This document shows positions 26,267 to 35,312 of a stretch of DNA of 64,000 bases, one piece after another (positions within the stretch are counted from its first letter, which is position 1; each line of letters opens with the position of its first letter). The stretch lies in NCBI GenBank assembly GCA_038225555.1, contig JBBRRB010000007.1, positions 106,973 to 170,972 on the forward strand. Direction: 5' to 3'. The stretch comes from JANXQZ01 sp038225555 (GTDB lineage: Bacteria > Acidobacteriota > Terriglobia > Bryobacterales > Bryobacteraceae). The notes below the pieces were generated by a model. It saw nothing but the letters and a program-made list of their open reading frames with translations. It searched no databases and was not told the origin of the DNA. A program made the position numbers and the translations under genes.

Positions 26267-27559
26267 TTAGAAGATCATCAGGGGATCGGCCTCACGCAGA
26301 CCGATCCCCGATAAAGCTCCGATTTTCACTTCCCGCAGTACATTGGCCTCGCCTTTTCGATTCAAATCCACTCTTAAAAAGTTGTCACTCAGCGCATCCT
26401 GGTCCAGCGTGACTACGGACAAGGTCTTGCCAATCATAGCCATTCGGAACTGCAGGTTTTTCGAGGTTGCTAGATCGCGCAGAATGCGATTCCTGTCTTT
26501 TCGAACTGGCATCGGTACCTGATCGGCACTCTCGGCAGCAGGTGTGCCAGGCCGTTCAGAGTACGTGAATACATGCAGATAAGTGAAGGGAAGGCTTTCG
26601 ATAAATGCGCGGCTCTCCTCAAACTCCTCGTCCGTCTCGCCCGGAAAACCGACCATGACGTCGGCGCCAATCGCTGCATCCGGCATGAGCGCCCGCGCCT
26701 TCCGGACCCGATCTTCGTAGTGCCTGGGACGATACTTCCGGTGCATCCGCCTCAGCACGCGATCGGAGCCGGATTGGAGCGGGGCATGAACATGCTTGGC
26801 GATTCTCGGCGAGCCTGCCATCAGTCCAAGCAAATCGTCGCTGAAATCCATGGGCTCGACTGAACTCAGCCGCAGCCGTTCGATATCCGTTTCGGCGAGC
26901 AAGCGTCTCAGCAGGTCCGCCAATCGGATGGTGCTGCCGGGCTCCCGTCCCCATCTGCCGAGGTTGATTCCGCTCAGGACGACTTCACGGTAGCGGGTTG
27001 CCAGCGCGCCCACTTGCTCGATCACCCGCTCTGCGGGAGCGCTGCGGCTGCGTCCGCGCACGAAGGGGATTATGCAGAAGGAGCATCGATTGTTGCAGCC
27101 GTCCTGGATCTTGAGATTGGGACGGGTCCGGTCCCCTGCCGCGTCCTCGACTGGGGCCGCCAGGAAATCGTGTTGCGCGAAAATATCCCCGACGTGGACT
27201 CCCCCGTGGTAAGGCGCTCCGTTGGCTGAATCCAGGATCTCCGGGATCTGCACCTTATGCGAATTCCCCACCACCCACTCCACGCCAGGCATGCAGGCTA
27301 GATCTTGCGGCGCTCGCTGGGCGTAGCAGCCCGTCACGAGAATGCGGGCGGACGGGTTCTCGCGGTGGACTCGACGGATAGTCTGGCGCACGTCGTCATC
27401 AGCGTTTGAAGTGACGGTGCAAGTGTTCAAAATCACGAGTTGGGCCGCTCGGACTTCGGACTCCGGCTTCATTCCCTTAGCTGTCAAAGCTGCCTCGATA
27501 GCCGCTCCATCGGCTTGGGAGGCCCGGCACCCGAAATTATGAACGTGAAAACGATCCAC
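26267..27559 (-). CDS. mtaB: tRNA methylthiotransferase MtaB (MiaB family)
   Basis: A 430-residue radical-SAM enzyme that adds a methylthio group to t6A37 of tRNA. The N-terminal UPF0004 domain has three cluster cysteines in NFGCRAS, LNTCTVTS and VTGCYAQR. The radical-SAM motif is DGCNNRCSFCIIPFVRG. SSVEPMDF and HAPLQSGSDRVLRRMHRKY are characteristic of MtaB rather than MiaB or RimO. The C-terminal TRAM-like region is short. It faces the FecR-like gene end to end. Confidence 0.92.
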   Translation of the reverse strand: MDRFHVHNFGCRASQADGAAIEAALTAKGMKPESEVRAAQLVILNTCTVTSNADDDVRQTIRRVHRENPSARILVTGCYAQRAPQDLACMPGVEWVVGNSHKVQIPEILDSANGAPYHGGVHVGDIFAQHDFLAAPVEDAAGDRTRPNLKIQDGCNNRCSFCIIPFVRGRSRSAPAERVIEQVGALATRYREVVLSGINLGRWGREPGSTIRLADLLRRLLAETDIERLRLSSVEPMDFSDDLLGLMAGSPRIAKHVHAPLQSGSDRVLRRMHRKYRPRHYEDRVRKARALMPDAAIGADVMVGFPGETDEEFEESRAFIESLPFTYLHVFTYSERPGTPAAESADQVPMPVRKDRNRILRDLATSKNLQFRMAMIGKTLSVVTLDQDALSDNFLRVDLNRKGEANVLREVKIGALSGIGLREADPLMIF

Positions 27560-27577
27560 TGTCTTGTCTGATTGCTG

Positions 27578-30313
27578 TTACTGGCTGTCGGGAGCCTTCA
27601 CCGGAATTGTCACGATATTGCTCGTGAATACATTCTGGGCGATAAAAAGCTGGGTCTGAGGATTGGTCGGAAGAGTCGGGCTGATTTGAAGCTGCACTTC
27701 GTAAACTCCCAGCAAACCCGGCTTTAGACCTGCATTCAGCACGTTAGCGGTCGTGCCGCCAAGCTGGGCGTCGTCCACTGGCTGTGTGGGCGAATTCTGG
27801 GCTGTGCCGTTGTACACGATCCCGGTATTGGCCATAAAGTTAGGATCGCCCGTTTGGACCAGACCGATGCCGGTCGCGAAAATGGAAATGATCTCGCCCG
27901 GAACAGCCGGGTTATCCACAGTCACCTGAGAGCCAGCGGTGCTTGCGCAGCAAGTGGCAGTTTGCAGAGCCGTCAGCGCTAGCTGAGCACTCGTGCTCCC
28001 CGCGGTAGCCACCGTGATGCCATTGCCGTCCGGTCCCACTACCTTGGCTGTGAGAATGATGCGGGTATACTGGCCGGCGGCGATGGCGGTCACGGGAGAA
28101 TTCGGATCGGCATTAATCAGGCCGATTAGCGCATCCCGAATCTTCGAGAGCGTGTCGCTGCTTTGAACCGTGTAAACGTAACTTGTGCCATTGATAGTAA
28201 TGGTGCCAGTGTCGTTCGCTTTGCTGTTACCGCTCACATCCACAACCGCAGTGCTGAAGCTCGTAGTATGAATGGCGAAGGCAGGCCGCGGATCCGGTCC
28301 GTCCCCCGCCAAAATACCGGGGTTTTGCAGCACGATGGGAACGTTGACAGCGGTAGTGGCGGTAACGGTTCCGTCGCGATGCTTGGTTACCACGTATGAA
28401 CTGACGCCGGTAGTGTCTTGCACGCCAAATGGGACTTGAGTGTTGATCTGGGTGGAGGATACGCTGAGCAGCGGGCCTTTGATGCCGTCAAAGTACACAG
28501 TCACCCCGCCCAAGGTGGTTGGATACTCGCCATTGGAATTCGGCTGGCCGATCGCATTGGTGTCCGACAGATTTGTTCCGAAAATGGAGACAAGAGTGCC
28601 TGGTGCAACTTCCGCCGCTGACTGGCCGCGGCCCAAGCTGGCACCGGACGCTGTTGCAGTAACCACTGCGCTAGTGGATGTGCTGACGGCGAGCGTAATC
28701 GAATTGCCCCCAGCACCGCCCACTTTGGCTGAAAGCACCACCTCGTTGAAACCCGGATTGGCAATGGCGAAAACATTGGGATCGCCGGGAGATTTATTGA
28801 TCAGATTCACGAGCGCGGTGACAATTGTGGTCAGGGTGTCGGCTTTGACGATCGTGTAAGTATAAGCCGTTCCGTTCACCGTAATGGTGACCGTATCGCC
28901 TTCCTTGATGGTGCCAGCCAAGTCCACCGTTCCGACGGCGAACACAGCCCGGCTGAAAGCATTCGTAACCGCATTGAGCGGCAGAGCGACATCTGCCGGC
29001 GTGTAAACCAGAACCCGCCGGTCATACGGGTCGCTGGCATATAAGTTCGAACCGTCCCACGCCAGGGCGCTAGGCGTCCGGATCGTGTCCGAACTGGAGC
29101 GAGTAATATTCGCATCTGGTCGGAAGGTGTCGCTGCTGTCCGTAATGACGTCGGCGAACTCATCGGCCTGCCCTAGGATCGCGTCGGCTCGCGCGCCACT
29201 CACCGCCGGAATCTTGCTGTAGACCAGAACCCGGTCGTTGCCGCCATCGGCCACGTAAAGGCGGGTTCCGTCGGAAAGAGCAAACCGCGGAAAACTGAGG
29301 GTGGAAGCGCAACGGGCCGGGTAAGTCGGCTTATTGGTGGTAGCGTCGGTACCGGTGGCTGTGCAGGTGGCCGGAGTATTGTTCGCAAATGCGCTCGTCA
29401 AATCCGGCTGACCAACGGCGACGTCGGCTGCCTGCTGGGTCTGAGTTGGGATGGCGTTCCAAATCAGAATGCGGTTGTGGCCCAGATCGGTGACGAATAG
29501 ACGCTGCCCGTCCGAGGTGACCGATACCGGATTCAGAAGATTGTCGGGCTTTGCGTCAGCGTTACCGATGGCGATGTTTTGTTGCGGAGCGCTGGTGAAA
29601 TTGGGTTGGCCCAGAACATAATCGGCTGGCTGATTGTTCGTGGTCGGGATCGTATTCCAGACCATCACGCGATGGTTCTGCGTGTCGGCGACAAAGAGAC
29701 GCGTGCCCTGGATCCAGACCCCTTGCGGGCCGCGGAACGATTTGTTATCCACCACAGGCGGCTGTTTGACGGTCTTGAAGTCCGTTTGGCCCAGCACGAT
29801 GTCGGCCGACTGGCCGTTCACGGTGGGAATGGTTCTCCAGATTAATACGCGGTTGTTGTCGGTGTCAGTCACGGCCAGAACTTGGCCATTGCTTGCCACT
29901 GACGTAGGCGTTCTGAAGTTCGACGAGGTGAGTCCCGTAGCAGTGCTGACGAAATCGGGCTGGCCTACAACAGCATCGGCCTGTTTGACCGCGGAACTTC
30001 CAGCGCAAACCGGGCAACGCTGGCCCTGCACGAGGTCCTGACTTGGATCTCTAACGAACCCAGAAATATTTCTGTAGATAAGGAGACGGTTCTGAATGGG
30101 GGTGGCTTGAACCCGGTTCCCATCCACGACGAAAATGGTGTCGTTCGCATAGGCGACTCCGCCCACGGCACCGAGTTGAAATGCGGAGGGGATGCCGGTC
30201 GATTGGGCGGTGAAGGTGGGCTGCCCGATAATCAGGCGGGCGGCTTGGCCCGTGTTGAAATCGGCCGCGCAGGCCAAAGATGAGAAGAGGGCGAGAAAAC
30301 TGAGATGCTTCAT
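27578..30313 (-). CDS. Secreted NHL-repeat protein with TIGR03437 domain
   Basis: A 911-residue protein with a signal peptide (to SLACA). Residues ~20-430 hold at least six blades marked by GQPxF or GQTDF with NRVLIW or NHRVMVW, as in NHL beta-propellers. Then come two related ~100-residue modules (TITVNGTAYTYTIV-x-ADTLTTI and TITINGTSYVYTV-x-SDTLSKI). A TIGR03437 domain begins VAPGTLVSIFGTNLS. The second module sits inside the TIGR03437 domain, splitting it before AVPGEIISIFATGIG. TIGR03437 is typical of Solibacter-type genomes. It is probably a large extracellular binding protein. Confidence 0.85.
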   Translation of the reverse strand: MKHLSFLALFSSLACAADFNTGQAARLIIGQPTFTAQSTGIPSAFQLGAVGGVAYANDTIFVVDGNRVQATPIQNRLLIYRNISGFVRDPSQDLVQGQRCPVCAGSSAVKQADAVVGQPDFVSTATGLTSSNFRTPTSVASNGQVLAVTDTDNNRVLIWRTIPTVNGQSADIVLGQTDFKTVKQPPVVDNKSFRGPQGVWIQGTRLFVADTQNHRVMVWNTIPTTNNQPADYVLGQPNFTSAPQQNIAIGNADAKPDNLLNPVSVTSDGQRLFVTDLGHNRILIWNAIPTQTQQAADVAVGQPDLTSAFANNTPATCTATGTDATTNKPTYPARCASTLSFPRFALSDGTRLYVADGGNDRVLVYSKIPAVSGARADAILGQADEFADVITDSSDTFRPDANITRSSSDTIRTPSALAWDGSNLYASDPYDRRVLVYTPADVALPLNAVTNAFSRAVFAVGTVDLAGTIKEGDTVTITVNGTAYTYTIVKADTLTTIVTALVNLINKSPGDPNVFAIANPGFNEVVLSAKVGGAGGNSITLAVSTSTSAVVTATASGASLGRGQSAAEVAPGTLVSIFGTNLSDTNAIGQPNSNGEYPTTLGGVTVYFDGIKGPLLSVSSTQINTQVPFGVQDTTGVSSYVVTKHRDGTVTATTAVNVPIVLQNPGILAGDGPDPRPAFAIHTTSFSTAVVDVSGNSKANDTGTITINGTSYVYTVQSSDTLSKIRDALIGLINADPNSPVTAIAAGQYTRIILTAKVVGPDGNGITVATAGSTSAQLALTALQTATCCASTAGSQVTVDNPAVPGEIISIFATGIGLVQTGDPNFMANTGIVYNGTAQNSPTQPVDDAQLGGTTANVLNAGLKPGLLGVYEVQLQISPTLPTNPQTQLFIAQNVFTSNIVTIPVKAPDSQ

Positions 30314-30413
30314 GAACTTAGGAGTGACTTCCAGTATACCAAGGTAAAGCGACGGACCCTTGAATGGCTTGGTTTCCGATTTCTCGGAAGTGGCGAGGGG
30401 CTAACATAGCTAT

Positions 30414-31541
30414 ATGCACCGAAGGAGCTTTCTGCAACTAGCGGCCGCTGCCCCCGCACTCGGCGGCACGACTGCGGTCCGTGGCGAACCGGCCTATAAA
30501 TCAGTGAGCCGTTTCGCACCTGAATCTGCACGCGGAATGCCAGGGAAATATCCAGGCACGGCAGTCCGCACCCATTCTGAAAAATCCATCGACAGTTCGA
30601 GCGGAAAAGTGGATGCTCCTACCGTCCGCGAGATGCTTTCACAAGGAATGCGGGCGCTCACCGCTCAGAAGGACAGCCGCGATGCTTGGGCTAGTTTCTT
30701 TGCGCCCTCGGACGTGGTTGGGATCAAAGTAAATTGCTCGGGCGCGCCAGGAGTAATGTCCACCCCCGAAGTGGTGGCCGGGATTGTGGAAAATCTGATC
30801 TCGGTTGGCTTGAAACCTTCACAGGTATGGATTTACGAGCGCTTTCCGGATCAACTCTCGAGCGTCCACTATGACCGGTTTGTTCCGGCTGGAGTAAACA
30901 TCGACGCGATTGAGAAATCGCGCGGGTCCATTATCGGGTACGATCCAAAGACTTATGTCGAGGTAGATTTTTTTGGTGAGGACGACACCCGCTCGAATTT
31001 AGTCCGCCATGTTTCGGAACGGTTCACAAAGATTATCAATGTGCCGAATATGAAGGATCACGGCGCGGCGGGCGTAACCGGCTGCCTCAAGAACATCGCT
31101 TATGGCAATTTCTCCAACGTGGCCCGCTCGCATTACCGTGAGAAGACGAATACACTGTCCTTCATCGGCACGCTCGCGTCACTCGAACCGCTACGCTCCA
31201 AGACTGTGCTGAACGTGATGGATGGCTTGCGCGGGATTTGGCATGGGGGCCCGTTCGCCAAGAGCCCGAAATTCTATTTTTATCCTAAGCAGATCGTGTT
31301 TGGAACCGACCCGATCGCGCTGGACCGGCTGCTGATCGACGTGATTGACGAAAAGCGCAAGCAGGAAGGCGCAATTTCGGTGTGGGATCGCTCGATGACG
31401 AATGTGAAGCAGAGGGGCGGCGACCTTGATCCGAACGTGAATCGATTTATTCGCGAGCCGGGACATATCGAGTACGCGTCGAAGCTCGGCTTGGGCGTCT
31501 ACGATCTTCAAAAGATTCATCTGAAGAGCATTGAGGTCTAG
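30414..31541 (+). CDS. DUF362 domain protein with Tat-like leader
   Basis: A 375-residue protein starting MHRRSFLQLAAAAPAL, a twin-arginine-type leader that suggests folded export. The body matches DUF362: VVGIKVNCSG, INVPNMKDHGAAGVTGCLKNIAYG and PKQIVFGTDPIALDRLLID. DUF362 proteins are often tied to iron-sulfur proteins, but no ferredoxin motif is present here. The function is unknown. A repeat copy lies about 40 bases beyond its stop. Confidence 0.82.
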   Translation: MHRRSFLQLAAAAPALGGTTAVRGEPAYKSVSRFAPESARGMPGKYPGTAVRTHSEKSIDSSSGKVDAPTVREMLSQGMRALTAQKDSRDAWASFFAPSDVVGIKVNCSGAPGVMSTPEVVAGIVENLISVGLKPSQVWIYERFPDQLSSVHYDRFVPAGVNIDAIEKSRGSIIGYDPKTYVEVDFFGEDDTRSNLVRHVSERFTKIINVPNMKDHGAAGVTGCLKNIAYGNFSNVARSHYREKTNTLSFIGTLASLEPLRSKTVLNVMDGLRGIWHGGPFAKSPKFYFYPKQIVFGTDPIALDRLLIDVIDEKRKQEGAISVWDRSMTNVKQRGGDLDPNVNRFIREPGHIEYASKLGLGVYDLQKIHLKSIEV

Positions 31542-31583
31542 TATGAGGCTCATCAAAACCAGTTGCCTTCTGCCCGGAACAAA

Positions 31584-31625
31584 GCCGCCTGAAAAGGCGG
31601 CTGCAGCCAGGATTGGCTGCCCCAC
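31584..31625. repeat. Interspersed repeat, right-half copy 2
   Basis: A hairpin GCCGCCT-gaaa-AGGCGGC (31584-31601) is followed by the shared module GCAGCCAGGATTGGCTGC and the CCCCAC terminus. The left terminus seen in copy 1 is absent. The hairpin arms differ from the other copies but stay self-complementary. It lies between the DUF362 gene and the GTG start at 31647. Confidence 0.78.
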
Positions 31626-31646
31626 ATTTCGTCGCTTGGTGCTAGA

Positions 31647-32513
31647 GTGCTATTTTTCCTAGCCGCTCTGCTGCCTTGCCTGGTTTGGGATGGCGATCCA
31701 TCTATAGCGAACAAAGCGGGGGTGGATCGCCTTTGTCCCTCTACCGACTTGAAATCTCTGCACAAGCTGCCCCCTCCCGGAGTGGAGTATCGGAACAACG
31801 AGGCGTCCGCGAGCCGCAGCCCGTGGCTGGACGCGAATGGCTGGCGCATTCAGCGCGCGGGAAACGGGCGTTTTTACTATGACGTAAAAGGCGACGCAGC
31901 CTCGCTCGCCGCAGCGGAAGCTTATGCCTACGATGCGGACGCCCTGATTCACACCGATCCACAGGGATTGAGTGCGCTCTCGCAGATCCTTCCGTTCCTT
32001 AAGCAGCTCAAGCCAGTGGAGCTGCCCGCGCTGGCCAACATCGGTTTCATAGACGACGGAACGGACGAATCCGGCGAGTTGATGAACCTGCTGGCTAGGC
32101 ATAACCTACTGTTTCGCATCGTGCCGGCACCCGATCCGCGCCTCGACGTGAACGTGCGAATCGGGAGCAAGGATTTTCCAAAGGCCGAGGCTGCTGACGC
32201 GAATCTGATGGCCCATAAGGTCCGATCGCAACTCACCGACGATAAGCGACTGCTGCGGATTTATGGAAGCGAGGTAGTGGTGGGCAGGCTTACGGGAGAC
32301 CGGACCCACGCACGGCTCCATCTGATCGATTACGCCAAACGCCCGGTGGAGGGCCTGCGGGTGCGCGTGCTAGGGTCGTACCCTGTTCACCAAGTCCAAG
32401 TTTCGGGCACGCCTGATGCGAAGCTTCTCGATTACACGGTTGAAGGCGGCGCGACGGAATTTACTTTGCCGCTCATGAGCCGCTATGCCGTCATCGACTT
32501 ATCCGCAAAATAG
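31647..32513 (+). CDS. Secreted protein of unknown function
   Basis: A 288-residue protein. The GTG at 31647 begins a short signal-like segment (LFFLAALLPCLVW). The body (DANGWRIQRAGNGRFYYDVKGDAASLAAAEAYAYDADALIH; LLFRIVPAPDPRLDVNVRIG; TRTHARLHLIDYAKRPVEGLRVRVLG) has an alpha/beta layout and ends in a beta-sandwich-like stretch. It recalls the C-terminal part of glycoside-hydrolase-like proteins, but I do not recognise a family. The ribosome site is poor, and a repeat copy lies just upstream, so the start is uncertain. Confidence 0.65.
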   Translation: MLFFLAALLPCLVWDGDPSIANKAGVDRLCPSTDLKSLHKLPPPGVEYRNNEASASRSPWLDANGWRIQRAGNGRFYYDVKGDAASLAAAEAYAYDADALIHTDPQGLSALSQILPFLKQLKPVELPALANIGFIDDGTDESGELMNLLARHNLLFRIVPAPDPRLDVNVRIGSKDFPKAEAADANLMAHKVRSQLTDDKRLLRIYGSEVVVGRLTGDRTHARLHLIDYAKRPVEGLRVRVLGSYPVHQVQVSGTPDAKLLDYTVEGGATEFTLPLMSRYAVIDLSAK

Positions 32514-32635
32514 TGCCTTGGCCGCAGTTCACTCTCACGCCCGATTTTTAGGAGTTAAGTTATTATAAATTAACCGTCCGGTCGCAACCTGGAATAGAGA
32601 CGGTACGGAGGGGCCACTGGCCAGAGGATAAAACG

Positions 32636-32932
32636 ATGGAAAAGCTGGCGCAGAACATTCAGGAAGCTTTTCTAAACAACGCCCGGAAAGACAAAGTCTT
32701 CCTGACAATCTACCTGATGAGCGGCGTTAAACTTTCGGGCAGGATCAAGAGCTTCGATAAGTACTCGGTTGTGCTCGAGACCAACAATCAGGAACAACTC
32801 ATTTTCAAACATGCGATTTCGACTGTAGTCGTTTCGAGGCCTTTCCACACTCCCGGCAACACGCACCCAACCGCATCTGCCGGACCCCTCGTGCCTGGCG
32901 CTCCGCTCCCGCCCGACCAGCCGGAGGACTAA
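32636..32932 (+). CDS. hfq: RNA chaperone Hfq
   Basis: A 98-residue protein: an Sm core of about 70 residues plus a Pro-rich tail. The Sm1 region is VFLTIYLMSGVKLSGRIKSFDKYSVVLE and the Sm2 signature is IFKHAISTV, nearly identical to canonical Hfq (KHAIST). It forms hexamers that pair small RNAs with mRNAs. AGGAT upstream of the ATG serves as the ribosome site. An 11-base palindrome (GGCCACTGGCC) lies in the leader just upstream. hflX follows five bases later, the classical hfq-hflX order. Confidence 0.96.
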   Translation: MEKLAQNIQEAFLNNARKDKVFLTIYLMSGVKLSGRIKSFDKYSVVLETNNQEQLIFKHAISTVVVSRPFHTPGNTHPTASAGPLVPGAPLPPDQPED

Positions 32933-32937
32933 TTCAA

Positions 32938-34278
32938 GTGACACGGACCGGGCAGGAAAAGGCGATCCTAGTCGGAGTCGACCTGAGGGCGCGAGCCCGC
33001 AAGCTGCCGACTGACATTCCCCAGTTTTCGCCGGAAGAATCGCTCGTTGAACTGAAGTCTCTGGCGGAAAGCGCCGGTGCGCTAGTCGAAGAGATCGTAA
33101 TTCAGGCCCGAACCGCGCCCGACGCGGCCACTCTGGTCGGTTCCGGCAAACTCGAAGAATTGAAGGACCTGATTCGCTTTCACGAGGCCGATACGGTTCT
33201 GTTCGACTCGGAGTTGACTCCCACGCAGCAGCGGAATCTGGAGCGGGCGCTCGATTCGAAAGTTCTCGACCGCACGCAGCTCATCCTGGACATATTCGCG
33301 AGCCGCGCGCGGACTCGGGAAGGGCAGTTGCAGGTGGAACTTGCTCAACTCAACTACATGCTGCCTCGGCTTACGGGGCGGGGTGTGGAAATGTCCAGGC
33401 TGGGAGGCGGTATCGGCACGCGAGGTCCCGGCGAAACGCAGCTCGAAACAGACCGGCGGCGCATCTATGGGCGGATCAAGAAGCTTTCGGACGAGTTGGA
33501 GGGCGTACGATCGGGGCGGACTACTCAGCGGCGGCAGCGGCAATCGGTTCCGTTGGCTACTATTGCGCTTGTCGGTTATACCAATGCTGGCAAATCGACG
33601 CTCTTTAATCGGCTGACTGGAGCGGGGGTGCTTACCGATGCCAGGATGTTCGCTACTCTGGACCCGACCGTGCGGCACATCTTGTTGCCATCGCATCGTA
33701 AGGTGCTGCTCAGCGATACAGTGGGTTTCATCCGAAATCTTCCCACCACTCTGGTGAAGGCATTTCGCGCCACTCTGGAGGAGGTGACAGAGGCATCGCT
33801 GCTGCTTCACGTCGTAGACGTTTCTTCTCCTCACGCCGCCCAACAGACTGCGCATGTTTTCAAAGTACTCGCCGAGATAGGCGCGGAGAATACTCCAGAA
33901 ATCCTGGTGATGAACAAGGCCGACCTACTGCCCGAAGGAGTGGACGACGAGCACGGACTGGCGCAGAGAATCCTGGGAGAGACGCGGATTCGAGGAAACT
34001 CATCGGCGATTGCGGTATCGGCCCGCAGCGGCACTGGATTTGACGAGTTGCTGGCCTTGATCGATAAGCGTCTGGCTCTCGATCCGGTTTCGCACGCAGT
34101 GTTCCGCCTGCCGACGGCTGAAGGCTCGCTTTTACATATCCTTCACGAGCGTGCGAAAGTGCTTTCCACTCGTTACACGGACGATAGCTGCGAGGTAGAG
34201 GCGGAAGTTCCCGAGAGCGTCAGGAAGAGGCTGGAGCCTTTTTTGATCGACGCTTCACCGCTGGAAGCTCCTGAGTAA
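32938..34278 (+). CDS. hflX: Ribosome-associated GTPase HflX
   Basis: A 446-residue Obg-HflX GTPase that splits stalled ribosomes. The N-terminal HflX domain is followed by the glycine-rich hinge SRLGGGIGTRGPGETQLETDRR. The G-domain has G1 GYTNAGKST, G3 DTVGFIRNLP and G4 NKAD. It starts with GTG at 32938, right after hfq. Its last 59 bases overlap a convergent gene on the other strand. Confidence 0.95.
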   Translation: MTRTGQEKAILVGVDLRARARKLPTDIPQFSPEESLVELKSLAESAGALVEEIVIQARTAPDAATLVGSGKLEELKDLIRFHEADTVLFDSELTPTQQRNLERALDSKVLDRTQLILDIFASRARTREGQLQVELAQLNYMLPRLTGRGVEMSRLGGGIGTRGPGETQLETDRRRIYGRIKKLSDELEGVRSGRTTQRRQRQSVPLATIALVGYTNAGKSTLFNRLTGAGVLTDARMFATLDPTVRHILLPSHRKVLLSDTVGFIRNLPTTLVKAFRATLEEVTEASLLLHVVDVSSPHAAQQTAHVFKVLAEIGAENTPEILVMNKADLLPEGVDDEHGLAQRILGETRIRGNSSAIAVSARSGTGFDELLALIDKRLALDPVSHAVFRLPTAEGSLLHILHERAKVLSTRYTDDSCEVEAEVPESVRKRLEPFLIDASPLEAPE

Positions 34279-34576
34279 TCGCAAGCAGTTCTTTGAAAAG
34301 AGCAAACGGGATGACAGCCCAGTGTTGCTCGGCTCCCCCCAGATCGCCATCGAACTCGAGCAGCATGCCGGGTTGGCTGTTCAGAGCTCGGGCTTCATCG
34401 GTGACTTCGCGAATTGTAAGGGGTGCGATTGTGAATGAGCCCCTCTCAGGAGCTTGCTGGGACAAGAACAGCCGAGGGCAACAACACTCAGGCTGATCGG
34501 GAGTGCCCTTCTTGGGGCGGGGCTTTCGAGGCGCATACCGGGTACCCTTGGCAAGAGTATTCAAGAATTCATCCAC
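34220..34576 (-). CDS. Small protein of unknown function
   Basis: A possible 118-residue protein with a GTG start at 34576. It has a basic N-terminus (RYAPRKPRPKKG), a CCC triplet, a central region (SFTIAPLTIREVTDEARALNSQPGMLLEFDGDLG) and a basic tail. No family is recognised. It overlaps the end of hflX by 59 bases in convergent orientation and lies 82 bases downstream of the ECF sigma gene. The ordinary-looking composition favours a real gene, but the overlap leaves doubt. Confidence 0.45.
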   Translation of the reverse strand: MDEFLNTLAKGTRYAPRKPRPKKGTPDQPECCCPRLFLSQQAPERGSFTIAPLTIREVTDEARALNSQPGMLLEFDGDLGGAEQHWAVIPFALFKELLAITQELPAVKRRSKKAPASS

Positions 34577-34658
34577 CCTTCACGGAACTCTCATGAGTAT
34601 ACGCCTTTGAAGGGAAAAGTAAAATAGCGTTTAGAGAATACTAGTAGTAGTTGTTTAA

Positions 34659-35276
34659 CTACGCCGTCAAGGTAGCAGGGCCTAGCCGCCCGAAGTGCTT
34701 CGCCATCCGCTGGCGCAATTCCAAGCGAGCTCGCAGCAGTCTGGATTTGGCCGCAGCCACCGAAATACCAAGTCTCGCGGCGACGTCCGGCATCGGCATC
34801 TCTTGAATATCCCGCAATAAGAACACATTCCTCAACAGTGGAGGAATGCGATGGATCTCCCTTTTCAACACTGTGGCAACTTCAGTTTGTCCAAGCTTAT
34901 ATTCCGGGCCTTTGGTAGGATCGGGCAGTTCCAGAGTGATTGCGTCGTCGCCGATTTGAGCGTCGTCCAAATACAGAAATCTCGCGCGGCGAGCTTGCCT
35001 TAATTTCATCAAGCATTGATTAACGACGATCCTAGTGAGCCAGGTGGAGAACTTTGAATCCTGCTGAAATTGTCCGATGTGTTCATAGGCTTTCCACAGT
35101 GCGTTTTGCACTTCGTCCTCCGCATCTTGTCGATCCCGCAAGATCGACAGGGCCAGCTTTGTGCACGATGACCGATGCCTTCGAATCAACTCGCTAAACG
35201 CAACTCCGTCCGCCCCTTGGGCCATTTTCACCAGTTGATCGTCAAGCAGTCCGCCGTATCCATCCATGTTTTGCAT
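34659..35276 (-). CDS. ECF-type RNA polymerase sigma factor
   Basis: A 205-residue sigma-70 family factor. Region 2 is present (FSELIRRHRSSCTKLALSILRDRQDAEDEVQNALWKAY with FSTWLTRIVVNQCLMKLR). Region 4 is LLRNVFLLRDIQEMPMPDVAARLGISVAAAKSRLLRARLELRQRM. The ATG at 35276 has GAGGA six bases upstream, which fixes the start. No anti-sigma gene is adjacent. It is divergent from the XRE-cupin regulator with a very short shared upstream region carrying an inverted repeat. Confidence 0.92.
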   Translation of the reverse strand: MQNMDGYGGLLDDQLVKMAQGADGVAFSELIRRHRSSCTKLALSILRDRQDAEDEVQNALWKAYEHIGQFQQDSKFSTWLTRIVVNQCLMKLRQARRARFLYLDDAQIGDDAITLELPDPTKGPEYKLGQTEVATVLKREIHRIPPLLRNVFLLRDIQEMPMPDVAARLGISVAAAKSRLLRARLELRQRMAKHFGRLGPATLTA

Positions 35277-35289
35277 CTGGGTTCCTCAC

Positions 35290-35312
35290 GAAGACGTCAA
35301 AATGGCGTCTTC
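35290..35312. promoter_or_regulatory. Inverted repeat between divergent regulator genes
   Basis: GAAGACG-N9-CGTCTTC is a perfect 7-base inverted repeat lying between the ECF sigma start and the first possible start of the XRE-cupin gene. It could be an operator for the XRE-cupin protein acting on both genes. No experimental analogue is known to me. Confidence 0.4.
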
